From DYJK01 sp040755055 (GTDB taxonomy: Bacteria > Bacteroidota > Ignavibacteria > Ignavibacteriales > Melioribacteraceae): 64,000 nt of DNA. This document shows positions 34,645 through 43,683 of this stretch, piece after piece; position 1 is the stretch's first letter, and each line of letters starts with the position of its first letter. The stretch is from assembly GCA_040755055.1 (NCBI GenBank), contig JBFMBS010000017.1:1-64000 (forward strand), written 5' to 3'. The notes below the pieces were generated by a model. The model worked only from the letters and a program-made list of their open reading frames with translations, made no database searches and was not told where the DNA came from. The position numbers and the translations under genes are program-made.

Positions 34645-35490
34645 TTAGAACGGATGTTCAAACGACAGATATGCTAATACGCTTGTCTTTGAACTACCGC
34701 CTTCAAAGTTAATTGGAAAAGCCAATCCCGGAACAATCTGTAGATTATTTATATCAACTGCATAACGGATGCCGGGGCTTATCGTATTCACTTTACTATT
34801 TGTAACATCTCCATTCGAGTCGAATTCAGCAAAAGAATTCCCCACTACTTCAAGCATAAAATTTAAATTGTAACTCATAAGCCAGATAAAGCTTACACCA
34901 TAATTATATGAAGTAAGCGTTTTGCTAATCTCATTATCAGAAATAATTGTTTTTGAATTAGGCATCATTGTGATACCGAAATTAAAATGAGTGACAAAAT
35001 TTTCACTTAATCTTTTACTAAAAGGCACATTTATCTGAAATCCTGTTACATCCTCACCTAATCCTTTTTTTGAATTACCAGTAGGCAAAATGATGCTAAA
35101 CCTTGGCGCAGCGGTTATCCAATCATCGTGCTCAAACAATTGATAACGATAGTTTAAGTAGATGTCTCCAAAACCTGAAACTGAATTTTCGCTAAAATAA
35201 GAAAATGGAATTGTGGTGCTTAACTGATGCGTCTGACTAAAAAATGGCCACTCTTCAGTAAACGCATAAAAATAATTTTTAGAATGGTCTCGCATCAAAG
35301 AAGAAATATGCTGAATTACTCCATCTTCCTGGTTGTATGCTTCTTCCATTAAAAACGAATTATCTTCAATTGCTTTTGAAAAATTTGGTTTGGTAGAATT
35401 AGATTCCTCTGATTCCAATTTTGTTTGAGAATATAGTTGGAACGAAGAGATAGAAAATAGAATTGTTATAAGTAATTTGGTTCTAAACAT
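34645..35490 (-). CDS. Outer-membrane beta-barrel transporter-like protein
   Basis: 281 residues with a signal peptide (MFRTKLLITILFSISSFQLYS) and a mature part of alternating beta strands ending in an aromatic residue (SFEHPF), as in outer-membrane barrels. The pattern (GFGDIYLNYRYQLFEHDDW, PRFSIILPTGNSKKGLG, NFGITMMPNSK, ISPGIRYAV) fits the phenol-degradation meta-pathway/transporter family. Such barrels are common in metal loci. GGGAGC lies upstream. Confidence 0.7.
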   Translation of the reverse strand: MFRTKLLITILFSISSFQLYSQTKLESEESNSTKPNFSKAIEDNSFLMEEAYNQEDGVIQHISSLMRDHSKNYFYAFTEEWPFFSQTHQLSTTIPFSYFSENSVSGFGDIYLNYRYQLFEHDDWITAAPRFSIILPTGNSKKGLGEDVTGFQINVPFSKRLSENFVTHFNFGITMMPNSKTIISDNEISKTLTSYNYGVSFIWLMSYNLNFMLEVVGNSFAEFDSNGDVTNSKVNTISPGIRYAVDINNLQIVPGLAFPINFEGGSSKTSVLAYLSFEHPF

Positions 35491-35817
35491 TGTAAGCTCC
35501 CGAATAATTACGATATTGTTTTGTATGTTATTTTAACAATACAAAAGTATCTTGTTTGCTGCGGCTTTTTCAATCGCAACAAATGATGATAATTATTCGT
35601 TCACCTCACTAATTATGGTGATAGAGCGTTATTAAAGTCTTCCAATTTTATAATTTTATTAACAACAGCATAAATAGTTAATGCTGCGGCAGAATAATGT
35701 AAGAAACCTTCATTTCCGGCAAAACCAAAAGTTTATTCCCTGAATACATCACGATTTAAAGCCTTTAATTTTTTCATTGTTAGAATTTTTGTTCATTTTT
35801 TTCTTCCAATGCTTTCC
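35491..35817. other. Intergenic, nothing recognised
   Basis: 327 bp of AT-rich DNA between the barrel gene and the P-type ATPase gene. No open frame, tRNA or clear terminator was identified. Confidence 0.4.
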
Positions 35818-37929
35818 TCACGTTCTCATCACTCTCATTGCATTCAATATCGCAATTATCGCAACGCCCATATCGCCAAACACTGCTTCCCACATTGTAG
35901 CTATTCCAAATGCACCGAGAAGAATGAAGAATAATTTTACCCCCATTGCAAAAGCGATATTCTGCCAGACAATCGTTCTCGTTCGTTTTGCTACTTCAAT
36001 TGATTTTACAACTTGCATCGGCGAATCTGTCATCAATACAACGTCTGCTGTTTCAACTGCTGCATCCGAGCCGAGTGCGCCCATTGCAATTCCAACGTCT
36101 GCACGGGCAATAACCGGAGCATCGTTTATTCCATCGCCGACAAATGCAACTTTGCCGTCCTTTGTTGAGCCGAGTAATTTTTCTATATGCTCAACTTTGT
36201 TTTCCGGCAGAAGTTCCGAATAGTATTCTTTTATGCCAAGCTTTTTTGCATAAACTTCTGCTGCGCTTTTGTTATCGCCGGTAAGCATAACTGTGTTTAC
36301 TTTTAATTTGTTCAACTCAGCAATCGTTTCCACGGCTTCATCTTTTAATGAATCGGATATGACAATGTAACCCGAATATTTTTTATTTACAGAAACGTGA
36401 ACAACTGTTCCTTCAATATCGCATTTATCGTGTTTAATATTTTCTTTATGAAGAAGTTTATCATTGCCGATTAATATTTCGTTTCCATTAATTTTTGCCT
36501 GAATACCATGACCGGAGATTTCTTTCAGCTCACTAATTTCATTTTGCGGGATTTGATTTTTATAAGCATCTAAAATTGATTTTGCAATTGGATGACTCGA
36601 GTTTGCTTCTGCGTAAGCTGCATATTTAAGAATATCTTCTTCCCTGAAACCGTTGGCTGAAATTATTTCAGCAACTTTGAATTCACCTTTAGTCAGCGTT
36701 CCGGTTTTGTCAAATACAACTGTTTTAATTTTTGTGAGTGCATCGAGATAGTTTGAACCTTTTACTAAAATTCCTTTGCGGCTGGCTCCGCCGATTCCGC
36801 CAAAGTATCCAAGCGGAATGCTGATTACCAAAGCACAAGGACAAGAAATTACCAGCACAACCAAAGCACGGTAAATCCAATTAGTAAAAGTTTGTTCTGC
36901 AAAAAACAACGGCGGAATTACTGCAAGCAGAAACGCGCCAAACACTACAACCGGCGTGTAGTATCTTGCAAATGTTGTAATGAATTTTTCTGTCTCGGCT
37001 TTCTTGCTGCTTGCATTCTCAACTAACTCTAAAATTTTTGAAATGGAAGATTCACCAAATTCTTTTGTTACTTTAATGGTCAACATTCCACTTTTGTTAA
37101 TCATTCCGGCTAAAACTGTTTCTGTTTCCTTAACCGCTCTTGGAACAGATTCGCCTGTTAAAGCAGAAGTATCAACAAAAGAATTTCCTTCAATGATATT
37201 CCCATCCAAAGGAATTTTTTCTCCCGGCTTTACGACAATTATTTGTCCCGGATGAACTTCTGTTGGCGAGACTCTTTTAACATCACCATTTGTTTTGATG
37301 TTTGCATAATCCGGTCTTATTTCCAATAATGCTTTAACAGATTTTCGCGAACGGTTCACTGCAATATCCTGGAACAATTCGCCTACAACATAAAACAACA
37401 TTACAGCAACAGCTTCTGGCATTTCATCTACGGCAAAAGCGCCGAGTGTAGCAATCGTCATTAAAAAATGTTCGTTGAATACTTTTCCTTTCACAATGCT
37501 TCTAACCGCTCCGCCAATTACACCCCAGCCGCTTATTAAATATGCCGTAATAAAAACTAAATATTCGGCCCACTTGAAAGGTGTGTTGTGAATTAAATCT
37601 TCAGATACCATTCCGAATATTAAAAAGGCAATTACAAAACCGATTCTGAAAAGTTGTAATTTGTTTTCAGCCAGTTCATCTTTTATAGAAGACCGTTTGG
37701 TAGGTCGTGTTTCGCCTAAACCAGTTTCTGTCGGCTCAACTACTTCAACTTCCGGTTCTAATTCTTTAATTTTTTGTTTTACTTCTTCAATATCCGGCGC
37801 ATCAATCTGCAGAGTTGAGTTTGCAAAATTCACCGAGACAAATTTCACTTCCGGCATTTTCGCAAGCCCGTCTTCTATTTTCGCTGCACAAGATGCACAA
37901 TCAATATTTTTTAATTGATATTTTTTCAT
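35818..37929 (-). CDS. CPC-type heavy-metal P1B ATPase (Zn/Cd/Pb exporter)
   Basis: 703 residues. N-terminal HMA domain with NIDCASCAAKIEDGL (CxxC metal site), then a P1B-ATPase core: TGES, CPCALVISIPLGYFGG in TM6, DKTGTLTKG, SSHPIAKS, TGDNKSAAEVYAKKLGI, GDGINDAPVIARADVGIAMG. The CPC and flanking sequence fit the CadA/ZntA group, which exports Zn, Cd or Pb from the cytoplasm. The start at 37929 (AAAGG upstream, directly before the HMA domain) was preferred to the ATG at 37953, which overlaps the upstream ATPase stop. Two P1B ATPases in tandem suggest division of substrates. Confidence 0.9.
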   Translation of the reverse strand: MKKYQLKNIDCASCAAKIEDGLAKMPEVKFVSVNFANSTLQIDAPDIEEVKQKIKELEPEVEVVEPTETGLGETRPTKRSSIKDELAENKLQLFRIGFVIAFLIFGMVSEDLIHNTPFKWAEYLVFITAYLISGWGVIGGAVRSIVKGKVFNEHFLMTIATLGAFAVDEMPEAVAVMLFYVVGELFQDIAVNRSRKSVKALLEIRPDYANIKTNGDVKRVSPTEVHPGQIIVVKPGEKIPLDGNIIEGNSFVDTSALTGESVPRAVKETETVLAGMINKSGMLTIKVTKEFGESSISKILELVENASSKKAETEKFITTFARYYTPVVVFGAFLLAVIPPLFFAEQTFTNWIYRALVVLVISCPCALVISIPLGYFGGIGGASRKGILVKGSNYLDALTKIKTVVFDKTGTLTKGEFKVAEIISANGFREEDILKYAAYAEANSSHPIAKSILDAYKNQIPQNEISELKEISGHGIQAKINGNEILIGNDKLLHKENIKHDKCDIEGTVVHVSVNKKYSGYIVISDSLKDEAVETIAELNKLKVNTVMLTGDNKSAAEVYAKKLGIKEYYSELLPENKVEHIEKLLGSTKDGKVAFVGDGINDAPVIARADVGIAMGALGSDAAVETADVVLMTDSPMQVVKSIEVAKRTRTIVWQNIAFAMGVKLFFILLGAFGIATMWEAVFGDMGVAIIAILNAMRVMRT

Positions 37930-37949
37930 AAAGGACCTTTGCTTTTTTG

Positions 37950-39830
37950 TCATCTTTTCGTAAACAGTCTTGCCGAGTTTAGAATAAAAACTAATTCGGA
38001 AACAGTGTGAATTAACGCTGCTAAAAGCGGTGTTAAGTATCCCATAAATGCAAGTGCAACTCCTGCAGTATCAATTGCAACTGTTCCCCAGAAATTAAAT
38101 GATATTACATTCAAACATTGCCTGCTTATTTTAATTGCCTCAACTATTTTTCTAAGGTTGTTATTTGCAAGAGCTATATCTGCACTTTCAAGTGCAACTG
38201 CCGTTGATGTTCCCATTGCGATTCCGACATTAGCTTCTATCAAAGCCGGCGCATCATTAACACCGTCGCCAACCATTGCAACTATTTTTCTTTCGTTATT
38301 TAGCTGTTTAATCTTTTCAAGTTTTTGCTGCGGAAGCATTTCACCGTGCACTTCATTTACTTTTAATTTCTCACCAATCTTGTTGGCAATGTTAATTGCA
38401 TCGCCTGTTAAAAGAATTACTTTGTTCCCAAGTTTTTTTAATTCTTCAACTGCCGGAACAGCTTCATCTCTAAGAACATCTGCAATGCTTATTGCACCTA
38501 ATACCAATCCGTTATTAACAACCAGAACATCTGTCTCACCGCTTTCCTTCCTATCTTCAAGATATTTAACTACACCGGAGTCTAACTCCACATAATTTTC
38601 TTTTAAGAAAGAAGAATTACCGACAAGAATTTTGCCTGTCCCGTTCGCGGGATTGCCATTATCTTCGTTAGGAGTTCTTTGGACAGTGCAGATTAATCCT
38701 TTTCCCGGAAAATATTTTATATCCTGATATTCATTCACACTTGCGCCAATTTTTTTGAACTCATTAATAATCGCACCTGCCAAAGGATGCTCTGAATGTT
38801 GTTCCGCAGTTGCAGCTATCTTCAATACTTCATCTTTAGAATAACCGTTGAAGGGCTTAATGTTTACTACTTTTGGAATTCCTAATGTTAACGTTCCGGT
38901 TTTATCAAGAACAATTGTATTAACTTTTCCAAGCTGTTCGAGATAAATACCGCCTTTAACAATAATGCCTTCTTTAGCAGTTCTGCCAATTCCTGCAAGA
39001 ATTGCCAAAGGAGTTCCGGCTGCAACACCGCAAGCTCCCGCCACAATTAATGCGGAAATTGTTGAGTAAATATTTTGAGTAAATAAAAATGTTACGGCAG
39101 CTCCCGTAAAAGCGAAATAAACTAATCTTGCTGCAAGTTTATCTGCTGTTTTTTGAATTGGCGCTTTTGATTTTTCTGCCTTCTCAATTATTTCAATTAT
39201 TTTCCCGAAAGTTGTGTCCTTACCAATTTTAGTTGGCTTTACTTCAAGAACTCCGGTTTGATTGATAGTTCCGGCAAAGACAGTTGTTCCTTCAGTCTTT
39301 TCAATTGGTAAAGATTCACCTGTAATTGAAGATTGGTCAACAGAAGAATTACCTTTGGTCACTTCGCCGTCAACCGGAATTCTTGAACCCGGTTTTACAA
39401 TTACGATGTCATCTAAACTAACATTGCTTAAATTGATTTCTTGTTCTTCATTATTTTTTCTCACTGTTATTTTATCCGGCAGAAGCTGCACTAACTTTTC
39501 AATAACTTTTCTGCCCCTATCTACAGTAAAGTCTTCGAGCAGTTCGGCTATTAAAACAAAAAATGTTATTACTAAACCTGTAAAGAAGCTTCCGATTAAC
39601 AATGTAGCAAGCACTGCAATTGACATAGAAAGCTCCATTGTCATTTTGCGTTTGCGTATTGCCTCGAATGCTTCTTCATACATTGGATAGCCACCAACTA
39701 AAGTTGCAGTAAGTGCAATGAAATCAAAAGAAGCGAATACTTTCCAAACACCAAACCAACTTAACAGAAGGGAGAGAGCCATTAAAATAATTCTAATTAA
39801 ATCTGTTTTGTATTTTTTTACTTCTATCAT
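37950..39830 (-). CDS. P1B-like ATPase lacking HMA domain and CPx motif
   Basis: 626 residues. Core motifs are intact: TGES, DKTGTLTLG, EHPLAGAI, TGDAINIANKIGEKLKV, GDGVNDAPALIEANVGIAMG. There is no N-terminal metal-binding domain. The TM6 position that reads CPC, SPC or TPC in known P1B pumps reads VAGACGVAAGTPLAILAGIG here, so the invariant Pro between the ligands is missing. Similar ACG-x-AAGTP ATPases exist in other bacteria but their substrate is not known to me. The start at 39830 (GAAAGAT upstream) was preferred over a TTG at 39845. Its stop overlaps or abuts the following ATPase gene. Confidence 0.85.
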   Translation of the reverse strand: MIEVKKYKTDLIRIILMALSLLLSWFGVWKVFASFDFIALTATLVGGYPMYEEAFEAIRKRKMTMELSMSIAVLATLLIGSFFTGLVITFFVLIAELLEDFTVDRGRKVIEKLVQLLPDKITVRKNNEEQEINLSNVSLDDIVIVKPGSRIPVDGEVTKGNSSVDQSSITGESLPIEKTEGTTVFAGTINQTGVLEVKPTKIGKDTTFGKIIEIIEKAEKSKAPIQKTADKLAARLVYFAFTGAAVTFLFTQNIYSTISALIVAGACGVAAGTPLAILAGIGRTAKEGIIVKGGIYLEQLGKVNTIVLDKTGTLTLGIPKVVNIKPFNGYSKDEVLKIAATAEQHSEHPLAGAIINEFKKIGASVNEYQDIKYFPGKGLICTVQRTPNEDNGNPANGTGKILVGNSSFLKENYVELDSGVVKYLEDRKESGETDVLVVNNGLVLGAISIADVLRDEAVPAVEELKKLGNKVILLTGDAINIANKIGEKLKVNEVHGEMLPQQKLEKIKQLNNERKIVAMVGDGVNDAPALIEANVGIAMGTSTAVALESADIALANNNLRKIVEAIKISRQCLNVISFNFWGTVAIDTAGVALAFMGYLTPLLAALIHTVSELVFILNSARLFTKR

Positions 39831-39880
39831 ATTAATATCTTTCAAAATGCTTTTAACAACGATTTAATAATTACATTTAA

Positions 39881-40216
39881 TTACCAAGAAACTTCAAATG
39901 GTATATAATCTCTGAACTCAGCTTTGATGAAATCTTTCACTCCATTCGGTCCATTAATTTTTAACCAAACATTTCCACCATCTGATTCTATCTTAATTAT
40001 GAATCCGAAGAACGGACAGCATAATCTTTCTTTATCAATAAATGTCATTAAGTTAAGCAGAGTATTGTTTTCACTTGATAATAGGAAAGCAAACCCATCT
40101 GAAATCTCTTTTATTTCTTTTGTGGATTGAAAAACTTTTTTTATTGTTTCAATATGCACGCTTCGCATAGACTGCTCTATTGCTGACATATTACAAGCGA
40201 ATGCAATACCTTTCAT
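39881..40216 (-). CDS. Small CCPFF-motif protein of metal operons
   Basis: 111 residues. The C-terminal part has MTFIDKERLCCPFFGFIIKIESDGGNVWLKINGP followed by GVKDFIKAEF. I know this CCPFF...G.VWL.I.GP pattern from small proteins beside mercury or other metal-resistance genes; the paired cysteines may bind metal. Function unknown. AAAGGA lies before the ATG at 40216; a longer start overlaps the porin gene. It sits 51 bp upstream of the first P-type ATPase gene on the same strand. Confidence 0.6.
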   Translation of the reverse strand: MKGIAFACNMSAIEQSMRSVHIETIKKVFQSTKEIKEISDGFAFLLSSENNTLLNLMTFIDKERLCCPFFGFIIKIESDGGNVWLKINGPNGVKDFIKAEFRDYIPFEVSW

Positions 40217-40244
40217 AACTATCCTTTCTGATTTTTCATAAAAA

Positions 40245-41363
40245 TCATATTCCCGCCGCAAGCTGTACGGTTACTATGCTCTGGTCATTAATAACCGGAT
40301 GATTAACAAAAGTGTAATCAAAACTTATCTTGGCGTTATGACCTTTGATATAATAATTCAAACCGCCGCCTATAAAGCTCGTGTTGTCTTTCTTGTCAAT
40401 AGAAGCAGTTTCATAGCGGAAATACGGCTGAAAATGTCCAACTCCCGTTAATGGCATAAAATAATAACCTGTCTGGATGTAGAAAAGCTTTGCATTATCT
40501 CCTGCAGCTAATTGAGTGAAGTTATGTGTTTGAGTATTGTTCTGAATATTGATGAAAGCCGATTCAACTGTAATCGCACCTGCCGGCACCGGATAATCGA
40601 GAAAAGTATCAACTGTCCAGCTAAGATTATTTCTGTCTGTTTGATTGTTTAAGGTCAATCCACTTTGACTATCCATACCAAATCCCAGACTCAAAACTTT
40701 TTTCTGACCGAGATATGTTCCCTGGTTAAACCAATCTTTTTCCGGTTCGAATAAATTGAGCGCAGCTCTTCCGGCAAAACGAAGGTTATCGTTTGGATTA
40801 TTATTATCTTCAACTCCTTCGGAAACCATTAAGCGATATTGCAGAATGTCCTCAAAAGGATTGCCCCATAAAGTTACGCCGTCATCCCGCCCGACTTTGC
40901 TTGCATAAAAAATTGTTCCGCGAACACCGCCTTGCAAAAATGTTAAGTCGGTTGTCAGCATCGCTTTGGTAGATGTTGTTCCATAATTACGTGTAAAGGG
41001 AACATACATACGCCCTGCCTGAATTTTAAAGCTCTCACTTAAGTTCAGCGTTATCCAAAGGTCACGGAAAGCAACGCCGCTGCCCAAAGCAAGCGAAGGA
41101 TTATCGAGTCCATCTTGTCCCAAACGGTCAACAGCAATGTGAGTGAAAAAGCTAAGATAATCTGTCGGCTGCCCTTTTACAGAGAGATATGCTCTTCGAA
41201 TCATAAAATCGTTAAGCGACTTGTTGTTCTTTCCATTTTCAACATACTGATACCACGCTTGCGTCCAGAAACCGATTTCTACTTTTTCCTGGGCGACTGT
41301 ATTTTGAATCATCACAAAATTTAGTGCAGAAAACAGAATCAAGAGTAAAGTGAATTTTTTCAT
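40245..41363 (-). CDS. Porin of the phosphate-selective (OprO/P-like) type
   Basis: 372 residues with a signal peptide (MKKFTLLLILFSALNFVMIQ...AQ) and a long beta-barrel: FMIRRAYLSVKGQPTDYLSFFTHIAVDR, SFKIQAGRMYVPFTRN, RDDGVTLWGN, and terminal strand ISFDYTFVNHP...TVQLAAGI. The FMIRRAYL...G......F....D and AGR.YVPF marks fit the phosphate-selective porin O/P family. Outer-membrane protein. Its ATG overlaps the stop of the thioredoxin-like gene by 4 bp (41360-41363), so the two are co-translated. Confidence 0.82.
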   Translation of the reverse strand: MKKFTLLLILFSALNFVMIQNTVAQEKVEIGFWTQAWYQYVENGKNNKSLNDFMIRRAYLSVKGQPTDYLSFFTHIAVDRLGQDGLDNPSLALGSGVAFRDLWITLNLSESFKIQAGRMYVPFTRNYGTTSTKAMLTTDLTFLQGGVRGTIFYASKVGRDDGVTLWGNPFEDILQYRLMVSEGVEDNNNPNDNLRFAGRAALNLFEPEKDWFNQGTYLGQKKVLSLGFGMDSQSGLTLNNQTDRNNLSWTVDTFLDYPVPAGAITVESAFINIQNNTQTHNFTQLAAGDNAKLFYIQTGYYFMPLTGVGHFQPYFRYETASIDKKDNTSFIGGGLNYYIKGHNAKISFDYTFVNHPVINDQSIVTVQLAAGI

Positions 41364-41926
41364 TTTAATAAATCTCCTTTGTCAATGTGTCTATCTAATT
41401 GTTTTATTAATTCATTCGTCTTAACTCCTGGCAAATGACTTGCAAAAGTAATCTTGCCGTCTTTTGAGATAATATAAATGTTCTTCAATGGACAAGTGCC
41501 GGGAATATATTTTCCACTGTATATTTCTGCTACTTTCCCATCGGGATCATAAAGGAATGGAAAGGTTATCTTGTTATCCTTAATTATTTGCTCAACAGTT
41601 TTTCTGTCCTCACCAAGAACGCTTACGGCTGCTATGTTTACTCCTTTTTTTTCATAAACAGATTTTATTTTTTCAACATCTGATATTTTTGATTGGCAGC
41701 CCTCGCACAAATTCGTAAACCACAGAAGAAGACCGTGCTGCTGAACAGCTTTGGAAAGTTCAAATTTATTTCCGTTAAAATCTTGGAGGGAAAACTCCGG
41801 CGCTTTATCGCCAACCTTTGGAATTGAAATTGGCTTATCATTTTGAGCATTAAGAACAGATGTGAAAGAAATTATTCCAAATGCTAAAAGACAAATTGCA
41901 GCACTGCGATGATATTTATTAAACAT
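41360..41926 (-). CDS. Exported thioredoxin-like (TlpA/AhpC-type) protein
   Basis: 188 residues: signal peptide (about 1-27), then a thioredoxin-fold domain beginning VGDKAPEFSLQDFNGNKFEL. The redox motif is CEGC (C74, C77) in LWFTNLCEGCQSK. FPFLYDPDGKVAEIYSG and KNIYIISKDGKI complete the TlpA/peroxiredoxin-like pattern. Probably a periplasmic reductase or peroxide-handling protein. AAAAGGAG upstream. Co-translated with the porin. Confidence 0.85.
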   Translation of the reverse strand: MFNKYHRSAAICLLAFGIISFTSVLNAQNDKPISIPKVGDKAPEFSLQDFNGNKFELSKAVQQHGLLLWFTNLCEGCQSKISDVEKIKSVYEKKGVNIAAVSVLGEDRKTVEQIIKDNKITFPFLYDPDGKVAEIYSGKYIPGTCPLKNIYIISKDGKITFASHLPGVKTNELIKQLDRHIDKGDLLK

Positions 41927-41967
41927 ATTTTCTCCTTTTATAATCTTATAAGATTTATCCTTTGTAA

Positions 41968-42501
41968 TTATCTGTTTGATATTTCCAAAGCTGGAACCAG
42001 CTTAACCGGATTTTTAAGAGTAAAGACAACCGGGCAGCGCTGCAATGCAAGCTCTTCTGCCTGCTTTATTTTTTCTTCCGGTTCATCGCTTACAACCGTA
42101 AGCTTTACACGGACTTCTTCCATTATTGGTTCTTCGCTTATGCCGAATACTTTTGAAAAATTCACATCGGCTTCAACTTTTGTGGTTAGTTTTTTTAGCT
42201 TGATGCCGAGCATCGCCGCCATAGTTGCAAACGTTCCGGTGTAGCACGAAGCCAATCCATAAAAGCAATAATGCATCGGTCCGGGCAGCGAACCGCTTCC
42301 GCCCATAAATGTGGGATTATCAACTTTGAATTCAGTTTCGCCTCCTTCAAATTTTATTTTCGATATGAATTGAGCGCCGCCTTCTTCGAGCACCCATTCG
42401 CCTTCAACGCCCTGAGTTTTTCTTGCCGCTGAAGAATCCTTTTTAATTTGTTCCTCAAACGCTTTAACGCCTGCCAGATTTACGTTATTAATTTTAGCCA
42501 T
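41968..42501 (-). CDS. OsmC family protein
   Basis: 177 residues of the OsmC/Ohr fold: EFKVDNPTFMGGSGSLPGPMHYCFYGLASCYTGTFATMAAMLGIKL contains the first peroxidatic Cys (SCYTG). The second reactive Cys is in LALQRCPVVFTLKNPV. Such proteins reduce organic peroxides or act on sulfur species. Strong AAAAGGAG before the ATG. It lies in the same direction as the thioredoxin-like gene (41 bp away), which could recycle it. Confidence 0.9.
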   Translation of the reverse strand: MAKINNVNLAGVKAFEEQIKKDSSAARKTQGVEGEWVLEEGGAQFISKIKFEGGETEFKVDNPTFMGGSGSLPGPMHYCFYGLASCYTGTFATMAAMLGIKLKKLTTKVEADVNFSKVFGISEEPIMEEVRVKLTVVSDEPEEKIKQAEELALQRCPVVFTLKNPVKLVPALEISNR

Positions 42502-42527
42502 TTTGAACTCCTTTTAATTTATCTTCT

Positions 42528-42878
42528 TTATTTTATTATAGAAATTTTAGAAGCAATGATACTGTTCTCGTGTATATGCCCAAGCAGTTCAACTACTTCA
42601 GCATTAGCAATTTCCGGCAGTATTGGTTCGTGAGATGTAACTTTCATCTCAATATTATCTTTGTCCCTTGCGAAGAAGGAAATAATATTTCCGCTTGCAT
42701 CTCTTTCAAAACCTTTTTCTTTTATAACAGCTGCATTAACTTGTTGATTAACTTCACTTCCCGGATTGAATTTACTGAATGAGCCCAATTCATCCGTTGG
42801 TGCAAAGTATGTGAAATAAATTACCAGAACTACTGCTGCTACAATTACCGGGAAAATTAATTTGGATAATATTTTCAC
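42528..42878 (-). CDS. Membrane-anchored small protein, possibly OB-fold
   Basis: 116 residues: one N-terminal membrane helix (LIFPVIVAAVVLVIYFTYF) then a short beta-rich domain (AVIKEKGFERDASGNIISFFARDKDNIEMKVTSHEPILPEIANAEVVELLGHIHENSIIASKISI). The spacing resembles small OB-fold proteins such as CcmE but without its heme His motif. The start is GTG at 42878, overlapping AGGTGA. Function unknown. Flanked by OsmC and DUF2892 genes in the same operon. Confidence 0.55.
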   Translation of the reverse strand: MKILSKLIFPVIVAAVVLVIYFTYFAPTDELGSFSKFNPGSEVNQQVNAAVIKEKGFERDASGNIISFFARDKDNIEMKVTSHEPILPEIANAEVVELLGHIHENSIIASKISIIK

Positions 42879-42882
42879 TTCA

Positions 42883-43098
42883 TCACCTATTAGTTTTTTT
42901 TGCCGGACAAGTCGAAATTCCGAAAATTATATAAAGCGGACAGAAGCTGAATAAACTTGTCAAAACAAAAACTACAGACAGCACTAAAAGAATTATTCCT
43001 AAAGTTCCGGTTAAAACATTAGTGAAGAAAAGAGCCGCAACAATTGCCGCAATTATAACCCGTATAATTCTATCGGCAGAGCCCATATTCTTTTTCAT
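42883..43098 (-). CDS. DUF2892 family inner-membrane protein
   Basis: 71 residues: MKKNMGSADRIIRVIIAAIVAALFF opening, two membrane helices, then FSFCPLYIIFGISTCPAKK. This matches DUF2892, the small membrane domain also fused to rhodanese in YgaP. The two C-terminal cysteines (FCPLY and STCP) are typical. Such proteins are common in sulfur and metal loci. GAAAGGA upstream of the ATG. Confidence 0.85.
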   Translation of the reverse strand: MKKNMGSADRIIRVIIAAIVAALFFTNVLTGTLGIILLVLSVVFVLTSLFSFCPLYIIFGISTCPAKKTNR

Positions 43099-43110
43099 TT
43101 TTAATCCTTT

Positions 43111-43203
43111 CTAATTAATAAAATACTGCACTACTAAAACGATGAAAGCAACAATTACTACGCAAACCAGACAAACCAATATAATCTTGAATGCCTTCTT
43201 CAT
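43111..43203 (-). CDS. 30-residue single-helix membrane peptide
   Basis: Between the DUF2892 and ester-cyclase genes the minus strand reads a 30-codon frame starting ATG at 43203 and ending TAG at 43111. The peptide has three basic residues near the N-terminus (MKKAFK) and then ~20 hydrophobic residues including two Cys (LVCLVCVVIV). The charge pattern and position in an operon gap suggest a real micropeptide. There is no good Shine-Dalgarno site, so support is weak. Confidence 0.35.
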   Translation of the reverse strand: MKKAFKIILVCLVCVVIVAFIVLVVQYFIN

Positions 43204-43210
43204 AAGATTT

Positions 43211-43654
43211 TCATTTAAGTAAACTCAATACCTTCATAATTATTTTTGGCGGTGGTTTCATACCAAGCTGTTCCATCAATGATAATCTGTCGGCAACGCC
43301 CCAATGTTCTATCAGTTTTTCCTCTTTGAAACGCATAATATCAATGACGGTAATTTCATATTTTTTATTTGTAGGCGGCATAGGACCAAACTGTTTCTTA
43401 TGAGTACCTCGCCCGGTCAAACGCCCCCAGACTTTGTCTCCATCAGATACCAAATCTTCAATTGTCAAAGAAAAATCCGGGAAAGAGTTATGCAGATTGC
43501 TAATAGCTTTCTTAACTCCCTCAACATTTTGAGGTTTGATTCCATTTTGATGTTCGATAAAATCAGCCGAAGAATATTTATCAAAAACACTCACATCGCC
43601 TTTACTGAATCCATCTTCTATTAAGATTCTAAAAAGCTGTTCATTTGTTTTCAT
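43211..43654 (-). CDS. SnoaL-like ester cyclase family protein
   Basis: 147 residues of the NTF2-like SnoaL group: FSKGDVSVFDKYSSADFIEHQNG, AISNLHNSFPDFSLTIEDLVSDGDKVWGRLTGRGTHKKQFGPMPPTNKKYEITVIDIMRF and the final EEKLIEHWGVADRLSLMEQLG. These small cone-fold proteins act as cyclases or isomerases in some pathways, but most are uncharacterised. AAAGGA upstream of the ATG. Confidence 0.87.
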   Translation of the reverse strand: MKTNEQLFRILIEDGFSKGDVSVFDKYSSADFIEHQNGIKPQNVEGVKKAISNLHNSFPDFSLTIEDLVSDGDKVWGRLTGRGTHKKQFGPMPPTNKKYEITVIDIMRFKEEKLIEHWGVADRLSLMEQLGMKPPPKIIMKVLSLLK

Positions 43655-43683
43655 AATAATTTTCCTTTAATGTATTATCTTTT

